A DNA stretch of 64,000 bases from Nocardioides sp. GTDB taxonomy: Bacteria > Actinomycetota > Actinomycetes > Propionibacteriales > Nocardioidaceae. Position 1 is the first letter of the stretch; each line of letters starts with the position of its first letter. The stretch lies in assembly GCF_030019515.1 (NCBI RefSeq), contig NZ_JASEEQ010000012.1:97465-161464 (forward strand). The letters are read 5' to 3'. The notes below the pieces were generated by a model. The model had not been told where the DNA came from, searched no databases, and saw only the letters and a list, made by a program, of their open reading frames with translations. Shown here one piece after another: positions 32,754-41,400 of this stretch. A program made the position numbers and the translations under genes.

Positions 32754-32786
32754 ATGTCGCACCGACGGTCCACGGTGGTGCGACAT
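32754..32786. promoter_or_regulatory. Hairpin covering the start of the AbiEi/DUF559 gene
   Basis: Perfect 10-bp arms ATGTCGCACC (32754-32763) and GGTGCGACAT (32777-32786) with a 13-base loop. The right arm includes the first two bases of the start codon at 32785. In RNA it would hide the start; in DNA it could be an autoregulatory operator for the AbiEi-type wHTH. Confidence 0.5.
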
Positions 32787-33726
32787 GACTCGAGGACCCT
32801 CGTACGACGACGACCGCTTCGCCGCCGCCCGCGAGCTGGCGGAGCGGCAGGGCGGTGTGCTCTCCCGGCCGCAGCTCTACGCGCTCGGGATCACCCGCTG
32901 GGAGATCTCGGGGCAGGTACGAGCTCGGCGCTGGCAGCTGATTGGTGACCAGTCCGTGCAGTTGCACAACTCCGAGCTGTCCGGCGAGGGCGAGAGGTGG
33001 GCCGCGGTCTTCCAGGGCGGGCCGCGGGCCTGCCTCGACGGCGGGTCCGCACTCGTCGCGGCAGGCCTCGAGCGCTACGAGCTCCATCCCGTCCGGGTAT
33101 CGGTGCCGCGCGGCGCACGAGTCCGGCGCAACCGGCGCTTCAACATCCGGCAGACCCGCCGTTGGGAGGCAGCCGACATCGTCGGCGACGGGATCCCGCG
33201 GACCCGCGTCGAGACCGCGACGATCCGGGCCGCGCTGTGGGCGCGCACCGACCGGGAGGCGACCTACGTGCTCACGATCACCGTGCAGCAGGGGCTGGCA
33301 CCGCCGACGACGCTCGGCGAGGAGATGCTGCGGATCAGGCGGGACAAGCGCCGGCTCCTGCTCCACGAGATCCTCAACGAGCTGCTCGACGGAGCCCGGT
33401 CGTTGGGCGAGATCGACGTGGCGCGTGAGCTGCGCAGGCGGGGACTCCCGACTCCCGCGCGCCAGGTGCTGCGCCGAGACGGGCGGAACCGCTACTACCT
33501 CGACCTGTACTGGCCCGAGTTCGGCCTGGTGCTCGAGATCGACGGCATCCACCACACCTGGGCCGAGAACGTCGTCGGTGATGCGCTGCGACAGAACGCC
33601 GTGGTGCTCCAGGGCGAGACGTTCCTGCGGCTGCCGTTGCTGGGGCTCCGCCTCCGGCCGGCCGAGTTCTTCGCACAGGTCGAGCAGGGCCTCCGGGACG
33701 GCGGCTGGCGGCCGGCCGCCGCCTGA
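32785..33726 (+). CDS. AbiEi-type wHTH fused to DUF559 nuclease domain
   Basis: 313 residues. The N-terminus is an AbiEi-like winged helix ('QGGVLSRPQLYALGITRWEI', about 22-41) found in type IV antitoxins; the C-terminus is a DUF559 domain of the PD-(D/E)xK fold with Asp240 and 'VLEIDGIHH' (Glu251, Asp253). Such proteins are abundant in actinobacteria, often alone, and have no settled function; defence or mobile-element control has been proposed. It interrupts the cox island and is framed by two identical 58-bp hairpin repeats. No AbiEii nucleotidyltransferase is adjacent. Confidence 0.8.
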   Translation: MTRGPSYDDDRFAAARELAERQGGVLSRPQLYALGITRWEISGQVRARRWQLIGDQSVQLHNSELSGEGERWAAVFQGGPRACLDGGSALVAAGLERYELHPVRVSVPRGARVRRNRRFNIRQTRRWEAADIVGDGIPRTRVETATIRAALWARTDREATYVLTITVQQGLAPPTTLGEEMLRIRRDKRRLLLHEILNELLDGARSLGEIDVARELRRRGLPTPARQVLRRDGRNRYYLDLYWPEFGLVLEIDGIHHTWAENVVGDALRQNAVVLQGETFLRLPLLGLRLRPAEFFAQVEQGLRDGGWRPAAA

Positions 33727-33758
33727 CCCACCCCGCCCCCGCCTCCCCGCCGCCCGCA

Positions 33759-33816
33759 CCCCGCCGGGACGTCATACGGACAGTGTGTCCCCCTCCACCC
33801 TCCGTATGACGTCCCG
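33759..33816. repeat. 58-bp hairpin repeat, copy 2
   Basis: Exact copy of 32608-32665 in the same orientation, 32 bases after the DUF559 gene stop. Identity stops sharply at both ends (flanks differ), as for a discrete element rather than duplicated surroundings. Confidence 0.85.
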
Positions 33817-33841
33817 CAGGCAGCAGCACGCGGGGGCCACC

Positions 33842-33853
33842 TAAGCGAACCCT
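33842..33853. promoter_or_regulatory. TAAGCGAACCCT motif upstream of cox set 2
   Basis: The 12-mer TAAGCGAACCCT recurs exactly at 43831-43842, upstream of the coxD operon, within longer similarity (GGCC, three variable bases, the 12-mer, then GA). It lies 71 bases before the first gene of the second cox operon. A shared operator is inferred. Confidence 0.5.
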
Positions 33854-33874
33854 TGATCCGCTGTAGACGCCCCC

Positions 33875-33890
33875 TGTGACGGGGAGCACA
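33875..33890. promoter_or_regulatory. CRP/GlxR-like site upstream of cox set 2
   Basis: TGTGA-CGGGGA-GCACA matches the TGTGA-N6-TCACA consensus of CRP-family proteins except one base. It lies 33 bases before the GTG of the first gene, so it could be an activator or repressor site. A CRP-type regulator responding to cAMP or energy state would suit carbon-starvation control of CO oxidation. Confidence 0.5.
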
Positions 33891-33923
33891 GTGACGCCAC
33901 CACTCACCCCGAGGAGGCGGCCT

Positions 33924-34181
33924 GTGCCTGTCGAGTCCGATGGTCACAGCCGGGGTAACCCCCGGATGTACGAGCTGATCGCCAACGCGCCCAAGACCGG
34001 CAAGAGCCCGACCGTGTGGGCCTTCCCCGAGTTCGTCGAGTTCCTCAAGGTCGCCGGGCAGCCGGTGCAGGGGCCGTGGCCGCCGCACCAGCACCCGCGC
34101 CCCGACCCCACGGACGTCGAGTCGCTGCCGGTCGCGATCCCGGACCCGACGGCGCCGCAGCACCGACAGGAGGGGGACTGA
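33924..34181 (+). CDS. Small protein leading the second cox operon
   Basis: 85 residues from GTG 33924, six bases behind GAGGAGG. The core 'MYELIANAPKTGKSPTVWAF' and 'EFVEFLKVAGQPVQGPWPPH' is non-repetitive, and the C-terminus is Pro-rich. Not a known Cox subunit. Its stop overlaps the coxM ATG, so it is translated with the enzyme and may be a maturation or assembly factor. Confidence 0.6.
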   Translation: MPVESDGHSRGNPRMYELIANAPKTGKSPTVWAFPEFVEFLKVAGQPVQGPWPPHQHPRPDPTDVESLPVAIPDPTAPQHRQEGD

Positions 34182-35052
34182 TGTACCCCTCCCGGTTCCG
34201 GTACGAGGCGCCGCGCACGATCGACGAGGCGATCCAGCTCCTCCACGAGGGCGGCGCGGAGGCCAAGGTCCTGGCCGGCGGCCAAAGCCTGGTCCCGCTG
34301 ATGAAGCTGCGCTTCGCGGCGCCCGAGCTGCTCGTCGACATCAACAACCTGCCCGGCCTCGACCACCTGGACGTCGCAGCCGACGGGGGCATCCGGGTCG
34401 GCGCGCTGTGCCGGCACCGCGACCTCGAGCGGTCGCTCGACGTCGCGCAGGCCCAGCCGGTGATGGCCGCCGCCGCTCCGCTGATCGCCGATCCGGTCGT
34501 ACGCACCCGCGGCACCCTGGTCGGCTCGCTGTGCCACGCGGATCCCCAAGGTGACTGGGCCGCGGTGGTCACCGCCCTCGGCGGTCACGTCGTCGCGCAG
34601 GGCCCGGGCGGTCGGCGGGACATCGCGATCACCGACTTCGTGACCGGGCCGTTCCAGAACGTCCTCGCGTACGACGAGGTCGCGGTCGAGGCCGTCCTCC
34701 CGCCGCCCCGCGCCCGGGTCGCCGGCGGCTTCCTCAAGCTCGAGCGCCGGGTCGGCGACTTCGCCACCGCCGGGACCGCCGTCGCGCTGGAGATCGACGG
34801 CGATCGGGTCGTCCGGGCCGGTATCGCCCTCACCGGGGTCGGCAGCCGCACCGTCGACGCCCGCGCCGCCGCCGACTCGCTCGTCGGGCAGGGCCTGACG
34901 GGCGAGGCGATCATGCGGGCCGCCGACCTCGCGGCCGAGGCGGCGCAGCCGACGTCCGACCACCGCGGCAGCGCGGCGTACAAGCGGCACGTCATCCACA
35001 CGTTCGTGACCCGGATCCTGACCCGGGTGTCCCAGACCAGCGAGGCGGCAGC

Positions 35053-35056
<4 letters not shown>
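34181..35056 (+). CDS. coxM: CO dehydrogenase FAD subunit (set 2)
   Basis: 291 residues. '[20 protein letters not shown]' (about 29-48) and '[19 protein letters not shown]' (about 108-126) bind FAD; the C-terminal flavoprotein domain ends near 285. It is the electron exit of the enzyme, delivering to quinone via the membrane partner. It overlaps its neighbours at both ends by a few bases. Sequence is clearly diverged from the set 1 copy. Confidence 0.92.
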
Positions 35057-35594
<538 letters not shown>

Positions 35595-35598
<4 letters not shown>

Positions 35599-38009
35599 CC
35601 GCCACCGAGCCCGCACCGACGACCAGCCGGGCCCTGGACGAGATCAAGATCGGCGGGATGGGCGCGAGCCGCAAGCGCGTCGAGGACAACCGCTTCCTCC
35701 GCGGCCGGGGCCACTACGTCGACGACGTGGTGCTGCCCGGAATGCTGCACATGGAGATCCTGCGCAGCCCCGTCGCGCACGCCAGGATCGTCTCCATCGA
35801 CGCCAGCAGGGCGTGGGACATCCCCGGCGTACGCCTGGTGCTCACCGGCGAGATGATGGCGACCCGCAACCTGGCCTGGATGCCGACGCTGAGCTACGAC
35901 ACGCAGGCCGTGCTGGCCACCGACAAGGTGCGCTTCCAGGGCCAGGAGGTCGCCTGCGTGATCGCCGACGACCCGTACATCGCCAAGGACGCCTGCGAGG
36001 CGATCGAGGTCGAGTACGAGCAGCTGCCGGTGATCGTGAACCCGACCCAGGCGACGGCCCCCGACGCCCCGATCATCCGGGACGACAAGGAGGGCCAGGC
36101 CGACAACGTCATCTTCGACTGGGAGGTCGGCGACCGGGCCGGCACCGACCGTGCGTTCGCGGAGGCCGACCACGTCTCGACGATCCGGATGCACTACCCG
36201 CGCTCGCACCCGTCGCCGCTGGAGTGCTGCGGATCGGTCGCCGACTTCGACCGCGCCACCGGCAAGCTGACCGTCTACATGACCACCCAGGCGCCGCACA
36301 TCGTGCGGGCCGCGGTCGCGCTGATCGCCGAGCTCCCCGAGCACTTGATCCGGATCGTCTCGCCGGACCTCGGCGGCGGCTTCGGCAACAAGGTGCCGGT
36401 CTACCCGGGCTACGTGATGTCGATCCTCGCGTCGATCCTGCTGGAGCGGCCGGTCAAGTGGATCGAGGACCGCAGCGGCAACCTGATCTCCACCGGGTTC
36501 GGCCGCGACGTCTACCTCGAGGGTGAGATGGCGCTGCGCCGCGACGGCAAGATCCTCGCCGTCCGGATGCACACCGACTCCGACCACGGCGCGTTCTTCG
36601 GCGACGCCCAGCCGAGCAAGTTCAAGATCGGCCTGCTGCACTCGACGTTCTCCTGCTACGACATCCCGACCGCGCACCTGACCGCGCGCGGCGTCTACAC
36701 GAACAAGGCGCCGGGCGGCGTCGCGTACCGGTGCTCGTTCCGCGTCACCGAGGCGATGTTCTTCCAGGAGCGGATGATGCAGGCGGCCGCCGACGAGCTG
36801 GGCATCGACCAGGCGGAGTTCCGCCGGATGAACTTCGTCCGCGACGACGACTTCCCGCACCGCACCCCGTTCGGCTTCCTCACCGACTCCGGCCAGTACG
36901 CCAAGTGCCTCCAGGTCGGCCTCGACGCGATCGACTACGAGGGCTTCCGGCGCGAGCAGGCCGAGGCCGCGAAGCAGGGGCGGCTGCTCGGGATCGGCAT
37001 CTCCTGCATGACCGAGCCGCTCGGCGCCGGCAACAGCCGCGAGTACGACATCCTCGGCATCAAGATGTTCGACTCCGCCGAGCTGCGGGTCCACATGACC
37101 GGCAAGGCGATCCTGCGCACCGGCGCGAAGTCCCAGGGCCAGGGCCACGAGACCACGTGGGCGCAGATCGTCGCGCACGAGCTGGGCATCCCGGCCGAGG
37201 ACATCGTCGTCGAGGAGGGCGACACCGACACCGCGCCGTTCGGCATGGGCACCTACGCCTCGCGCAGCACGCCGGTCGCCGGCGCGGCGGTCGCGATGGT
37301 GTCGCGCAAGATCCGGGCCAAGGCGCGCAAGCTCGCCGCCCACCTGCTCGAGGTGTCCGAGGAGGACGTCGAGTGGGAGCTCGGCCGGTTCTACGTCCGG
37401 TCCGCGCCGGACCGTGGCGTCACGATCCAGGAGTGCGCGATGGCGGCGTACTCCAACATGCCCGACGGCCTCGAGCCCGGGCTGGAGGCCAACGCCTACT
37501 ACGACCCGCCCAACCTGACCTGGCCGTTCGGCTGCTACATCGTCACGGTCGAGGTCGACCCGATGACGGGCGTGTGGGACGTGCTCCGCGTGGTGGCCGT
37601 CGACGACTGCGGGGTGCGCATCAACCCGATGATCGTCGAGGGCCAGATCATGGGCGGCCTCACCGAGGCGTACGCCATGTCGTCCATGCAGTTCATCACC
37701 TTCGACGCCGACGGCAACTGCATCGGCTCGAACTTCATGGACTACCTGCTCCCGACCGCGTGGGAGACGCCCGGCTACGAGCTGCACGAGGTCGTCACGC
37801 CGTGCCCGCACCACCCGATCGGCGCCAAGGGCATCGGCGAGTGCGCGACGGTCGGCGGCCCGGCGGCGTTCGTCAACGCCGTCATGGACGCGGTCAAGCA
37901 GTACGGCGTGCGGAACGTCGACATGCCGCTGCTGCCCGACCGCGTCTACGAGGCGATCACCCAGCGCCACGACGTGTCCGGCGCTCCTCCGATCAGGACC
38001 GACGCATGA
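35595..38009 (+). CDS. coxL: Form I CO dehydrogenase large subunit (set 2)
   Basis: 804 residues. The loop AYRCSFR at 377-383 is the diagnostic form I signature; Cys380 is the copper ligand of the Cu-S-Mo site. Molybdopterin contacts '[14 protein letters not shown]' and '[17 protein letters not shown]' and catalytic Glu in '[13 protein letters not shown]' are present. It oxidises CO with water to CO2, passing electrons via CoxS and CoxM. High-affinity members support atmospheric CO oxidation during starvation in actinobacteria. GTG start overlaps coxS. Confidence 0.96.
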
Positions 38010-38905
38010 ACGAGCCCGACATCTCCGCCGACCTCGGAGGCCAGGAGTACGCCGTCGCCACGGTCGTCTGGCGGCAGGCGCCGTCGTCCGGCCAGATCGG
38101 GTCGCGCGCCTACGTCACCGCCGACGGCCAGGTGCACGGCTGGATCGGTGGGGCGTGCGCCGAGCCGACCGTCATCCGCGAGGCGCAGCGGGTGATCCGC
38201 GAGGGCGAGCCGCGGCTGCTGTACCTCGGCGCGAGTGACGAGCTGGTGCTGCCCGAGGGGATGACCGCGATCCCGATGTCCTGCCAGAGCGAGGGTGCGT
38301 TGCAGATCTACATCGAGCCCGTCCACCCGCCCGTGCACCTGGTCGTCGTCGGCCGCTCGCCGATGGCCCAGACGCTGGCGCAGCTGGCCCGGGCCCTCGG
38401 CTGGCGGACCGAGCTCATCGACGGCTCGGACTTCGTCGGTGCCGAGGTCGACCAGCGCTCGGTCGTCGTGGTCGCCACCCAGGGGCACGGCGACGAGGAC
38501 GTGGTCCGTCACGCGGCCTCGGCGATGCCGGCGTACCTCGGCCTGGTCGCCTCGCACAAGCGCGGGGAGGCGGTGCTGGGCTACCTCGGCGAGCGCGGCG
38601 TCCCGCAGCACCTGCTGGAGCGGGTGCGCACTCCGGTCGGCCTCGACCTCGGCCGCACCACCCACCAGGAGATCGCGGTGTCGATCCTCGCCGAGCTGGT
38701 CCAGGTGCGCGCTGCCGGAGGCTTCGCCGTCGAGCCGGTACGCCGGGCGCTCCCCCTGCTCACCGTGGCGGACGTGGTCGACCCGGTGTGCGGGATGACC
38801 GTGCCGGCCGACGCCGCGCACTTCCCGGCCGAGGTCGACGGCACGACCTACCACTTCTGCTGCGTCGGCTGCCGCGACGCGTTCCTCGCGAAGGCGGAGG
38901 CCTGA
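38006..38905 (+). CDS. XdhC/CoxF-type maturation protein fused to a YHS domain
   Basis: 299 residues. The N-terminal XdhC domain starts at about 18 (VATVVWRQAPSSGQIGSRAY) with 'GWIGGACAEPTV', and a Rossmann domain follows (LVVVGRSPMAQTLAQLARAL). XdhC-type proteins hold molybdenum cofactor and help its sulfuration and insertion. The last 40 residues are a YHS domain with Cys262 (DPVCGMTV) and Cys285/286/289 (YHFCCVGC), a metal-binding module. CO dehydrogenase uniquely needs copper and sulfur added to molybdenum, so copper handling by the YHS tail is an attractive inference. ATG overlaps the coxL stop. Confidence 0.85.
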   Translation: MNEPDISADLGGQEYAVATVVWRQAPSSGQIGSRAYVTADGQVHGWIGGACAEPTVIREAQRVIREGEPRLLYLGASDELVLPEGMTAIPMSCQSEGALQIYIEPVHPPVHLVVVGRSPMAQTLAQLARALGWRTELIDGSDFVGAEVDQRSVVVVATQGHGDEDVVRHAASAMPAYLGLVASHKRGEAVLGYLGERGVPQHLLERVRTPVGLDLGRTTHQEIAVSILAELVQVRAAGGFAVEPVRRALPLLTVADVVDPVCGMTVPADAAHFPAEVDGTTYHFCCVGCRDAFLAKAEA

Positions 38906-38906
38906 C

Positions 38907-39491
38907 ATGCTGCTGCGCAACGACTTCGAGGTCGGCCAGCCGATCGAGAAGGTGTGGGCGTTCTTCGGCGACGTGCCGCAGGTCGCCGCCTGCCTGCCCG
39001 GGGCCGAGCTCACCGAGGACCTCGGTGACGACACGTACGGCGGCGGCGTCGGGGTCCGGATGGGCCCGGTGAAGCTCGAGTTCGACGGCAAGGCGCGCAT
39101 CGTCGAGCGTCACGACGCCGCGAAGCGGATGGTCATCGACGCGTCCGGCGCCGACAAGAAGGGCCGTGGCCAGGCGTCGATGACGGTGACCGCCGTGCTC
39201 ACCTCCGAGGGGCGCGGCACCAAGGTGTATCTCGAGCAGGACCTCCAGCTCTCCGGCGCCGCGGCGCAGTACGGCCGCGGCATGATCTCGGACGTCACGG
39301 CCGTGCTGATGGGCCAGTTCGCGGCCAACGCGCAGCAGCGCATCGACGCGCTGGAGCGTGGCGAGACCGTGGCCGCGACGGCGAAGCCCGCCAGCGGGTT
39401 CGCGATCGGGCTGCAGGCCGCCCGGATGGCGCTGATGCGCGTCTTCCGCCGCTTCTTCCTCCCCTACCGACCCGAGCTGAGGAGCCGCTGA
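38907..39491 (+). CDS. coxG: CoxG, SRPBCC quinone-binding membrane recruiter
   Basis: 194 residues. The SRPBCC hydrophobic-cavity fold covers 1-150 ('FEVGQPIEKVWAFFGDVPQV', 'CLPGAELTEDL'). A C-terminal tail (AIGLQAARMALMRVFRRFFL) is amphipathic and basic, suited to membrane association. CoxG proteins bind menaquinone and link CO dehydrogenase to the respiratory chain. It follows the XdhC-YHS gene by one base and overlaps the first of five small membrane-protein genes by one base. Confidence 0.9.
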   Translation: MLLRNDFEVGQPIEKVWAFFGDVPQVAACLPGAELTEDLGDDTYGGGVGVRMGPVKLEFDGKARIVERHDAAKRMVIDASGADKKGRGQASMTVTAVLTSEGRGTKVYLEQDLQLSGAAAQYGRGMISDVTAVLMGQFAANAQQRIDALERGETVAATAKPASGFAIGLQAARMALMRVFRRFFLPYRPELRSR

Positions 39492-39742
39492 TGCTGTGGT
39501 GGATCGGCAACATCGTCCTGCTGGTCGCGGTCGTGCCCGTGCTGGTGGCGCTGCTCAACCGCGTCCTCGCCGCGCTCGAGCGGATCCGGGGCGCGGCCGA
39601 CGACATCCTCGCGGGGGGCGGCGCGCTCGCCGCCGACCTCGAGGAGGTCCCCGAGACGCTGGCGACCACCGGCGCGACCGTCGCGGCGGTCTCGCAGGGT
39701 GCGGTCAGGTACGCCGGCTCCGTCGCGAAACTGTTGAACTGA
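39491..39742 (+). CDS. Small membrane protein 1 after coxG
   Basis: 83 residues: a membrane helix at about 5-22 (IGNIVLLVAVVPVLVALLNR) then a soluble helical segment with Ala/Leu heptads and an alternating Thr/Val end. Its ATG overlaps the coxG stop, so it is translated with CoxG. No known family. Confidence 0.7.
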   Translation: MLWWIGNIVLLVAVVPVLVALLNRVLAALERIRGAADDILAGGGALAADLEEVPETLATTGATVAAVSQGAVRYAGSVAKLLN

Positions 39743-39762
39743 GCCTGTTGGGGTGATGTGAG

Positions 39763-39990
39763 ATGCCATTGGTTGCCTGGGTGACGGTCGTCCTCGCCGT
39801 CCTGATCATCGCCGCCGCGGCGCTCGGCCTGATCCGCGTGATCGGCCACCTGATGGCGGTCACGAGGACCCTCGACGGCGTGCTCGCCGGCGTGGGCGTC
39901 GTCGCCGACCGGACCGCGACCGTGCCCGCCTCCGTGGCGGCCGTCAACGCCAGCCTGAAGCCGGTCCGCGACTTCTGCGAGGCGGTGTAG
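39763..39990 (+). CDS. Small membrane protein 2 after coxG
   Basis: 75 residues with one N-terminal helix (WVTVVLAVLIIAAAALGLIR) followed by 'LMAVTRTLDGVLAGVGVVAD' and 'ASVAAVNASLKPVRDF'. The soluble part looks like the one in membrane protein 1 (a helix, a short break, a second helix), suggesting common origin. Confidence 0.7.
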   Translation: MPLVAWVTVVLAVLIIAAAALGLIRVIGHLMAVTRTLDGVLAGVGVVADRTATVPASVAAVNASLKPVRDFCEAV

Positions 39991-39992
39991 CG

Positions 39993-40247
39993 ATGACCGT
40001 GATGGCGGAGACCGGATGGACGATCGGCTACACGGTCGGCATCGTCGTCGTACTCGTCGTGGTGGCGCTGGTCGTGCCGATCCTGCTGCTCGCGCACAAG
40101 ATCGGGAAGCAGGCGGCGGCGATCGATGCCTCGCTGCGACGGTCGGTGACCAACACCGCCGGGCTGGCCGGGCTGAACACCACGATCGAGAGCGCCGGAA
40201 CCATCGTCGCGGGCCTGAACCGCGGCCGGAAGCGCCTGGGAGGCTGA
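39993..40247 (+). CDS. Small membrane protein 3 after coxG
   Basis: 84 residues. Helix at about 10-34 (IGYTVGIVVVLVVVALVVPI), then 'KQAAAIDASLRRSVTNTAGL' and a basic C-terminus (GLNRGRKRLGG). 'ID-SL' and 'TNTA' positions correspond to similar residues in its neighbours. Two bases separate it from the previous gene. Confidence 0.7.
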   Translation: MTVMAETGWTIGYTVGIVVVLVVVALVVPILLLAHKIGKQAAAIDASLRRSVTNTAGLAGLNTTIESAGTIVAGLNRGRKRLGG

Positions 40248-40250
40248 CGG

Positions 40251-40547
40251 ATGAATGGCATGGTCGCGATGCTGACCGACACCCAGGAGAACCTGTGGTG
40301 GGGGGCCGTGATCGGGGGCTTCGTCGTCGTCCTCGCGGTCGCGGCGCTGCTGACGATCCTGGTGGTCGAGGTGCGCACCATCGACACCCGGGTCGCGTCG
40401 GTGAAGGCGACGCTGCTCGAGGCGGAGACCAACACGAACGACACGGCACTGATCGCCACCACCGCGGCCGGGGTGGACGCGGTGCTCGCGGAGGGTCTCG
40501 AGCACCACCTGTTCCTCGGCCGGGTCCTCGGAAAGGTGCGGATGTGA
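40251..40547 (+). CDS. Small membrane protein 4 after coxG
   Basis: 98 residues. The membrane helix (WGAVIGGFVVVLAVAALLTI, about 18-37) is followed by 'RTIDTRVASVKATLLEAETN', a coiled-coil-like segment, and 'GLEHHLFLGRVLGKVRM'. The HH pair near the end is the only potential metal or quinone-site feature in the set. GTG of the next gene overlaps its end. Confidence 0.7.
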   Translation: MNGMVAMLTDTQENLWWGAVIGGFVVVLAVAALLTILVVEVRTIDTRVASVKATLLEAETNTNDTALIATTAAGVDAVLAEGLEHHLFLGRVLGKVRM

Positions 40548-40906
40548 CCACGCTCGTCGTTCTCTCCGTCGTCGACATCCTGCTGCTGATCGCGGGGCTC
40601 GCGTTCTACCTGTACGTCGTCGGCACCCAGCTGATGCGGATCGCGGTGAACCTCGAGGAGTGCGCCGAGATCGTGCACCGCATCGAGGCGAACGCGCAGC
40701 CGATCCTCGGCGGGCTCGAGCACATCAACCGCACCGGCGGCGTGGTCGCCGGCGCGCTGCCGCTGCTGTACGGCATGGCCGAGGGCATCGTCGCCGGCGC
40801 GACGTACCAGCCGTCGACGACCGCCCGCCCGCCCGCCGCACCCGCGTCGGGCCACCGACGGTCGCGGCTGCACGACACCGTCGGCTACGAGCCGGTCGGG
40901 GGCTGA
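40544..40906 (+). CDS. Small membrane protein 5 after coxG
   Basis: 120 residues from GTG 40544. N-terminal helix (VVLSVVDILLLIAGLAFYLY), then a helical region 'LEECAEIVHRIEANAQPILG' and a disordered Pro-rich tail. The longest of the five; last gene of the operon, followed by a convergent gene 38 bases away. Confidence 0.7.
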   Translation: MTTLVVLSVVDILLLIAGLAFYLYVVGTQLMRIAVNLEECAEIVHRIEANAQPILGGLEHINRTGGVVAGALPLLYGMAEGIVAGATYQPSTTARPPAAPASGHRRSRLHDTVGYEPVGG

Positions 40907-40943
40907 CGCCCGCGGCGGGCGGTGACCTGCCCGCCTTCCCCGG

Positions 40944-41393
40944 TCAGGATCCGGGGGAGGAGTCGCCGCCGCCCGGGGAGCGCCGCGTCGTGAGGGGACC
41001 GGTGGTCGGCGCCCGGTACGTGCCGATCCACTCCTCGCGCCAGGTGGCGTCGAACTGCCGGTCGTTGCACTGCGGCCGGTAGATCGACACCAGCTCCTCG
41101 GCGAGCTGGGCCCGGTGCCCGGGCAAGCCGCCCGGGATCTCGTACGTCGCGACGTGCACGCCGAACCGCCCGCCTGCGCGCTCCACCCAGCACGGCGCCG
41201 CCGGGTGGCGGAACGGGAATCCCTCCGCGGACAGGTCCTCGCTGTGCCCGACGTAGATGACGGCGTACTGCTCCCTGCCGGTGTCGGGCCGGTAGAGGAC
41301 CGCGTAGACCGCGGCGACCGCGGGCGGCGCCCAGCCCGCCAGCACCCGCGGGCCGTCGAACGGGTAGCCGGCCAGTGAGCCGAGCCTGATCAT
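40944..41393 (-). CDS. GIY-YIG-like protein in the coxD-coxE operon
   Basis: 149 residues, start 41393 (ATG). 'VAAVYAVLYRPD' followed by 'AVIYVGHSEDLS' at about 45-56 and 'YRPQCN' at about 105 resemble the GIY-YIG nuclease core, but the downstream Arg and Glu pattern is degenerate ('HRAQLAEELVSIYRP'), so activity is doubtful. It sits seven bases after coxE. Its link with CO oxidation is only positional. Confidence 0.6.
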   Translation of the reverse strand: MIRLGSLAGYPFDGPRVLAGWAPPAVAAVYAVLYRPDTGREQYAVIYVGHSEDLSAEGFPFRHPAAPCWVERAGGRFGVHVATYEIPGGLPGHRAQLAEELVSIYRPQCNDRQFDATWREEWIGTYRAPTTGPLTTRRSPGGGDSSPGS

Positions 41394-41400
41394 GACGCAG

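Noticed and set aside
32608..33816. Hairpin repeats as insertion-sequence ends
   Set aside because: There is no transposase, the copies are direct rather than inverted with respect to each other, and no target duplication is visible; kept only as a possible cassette.
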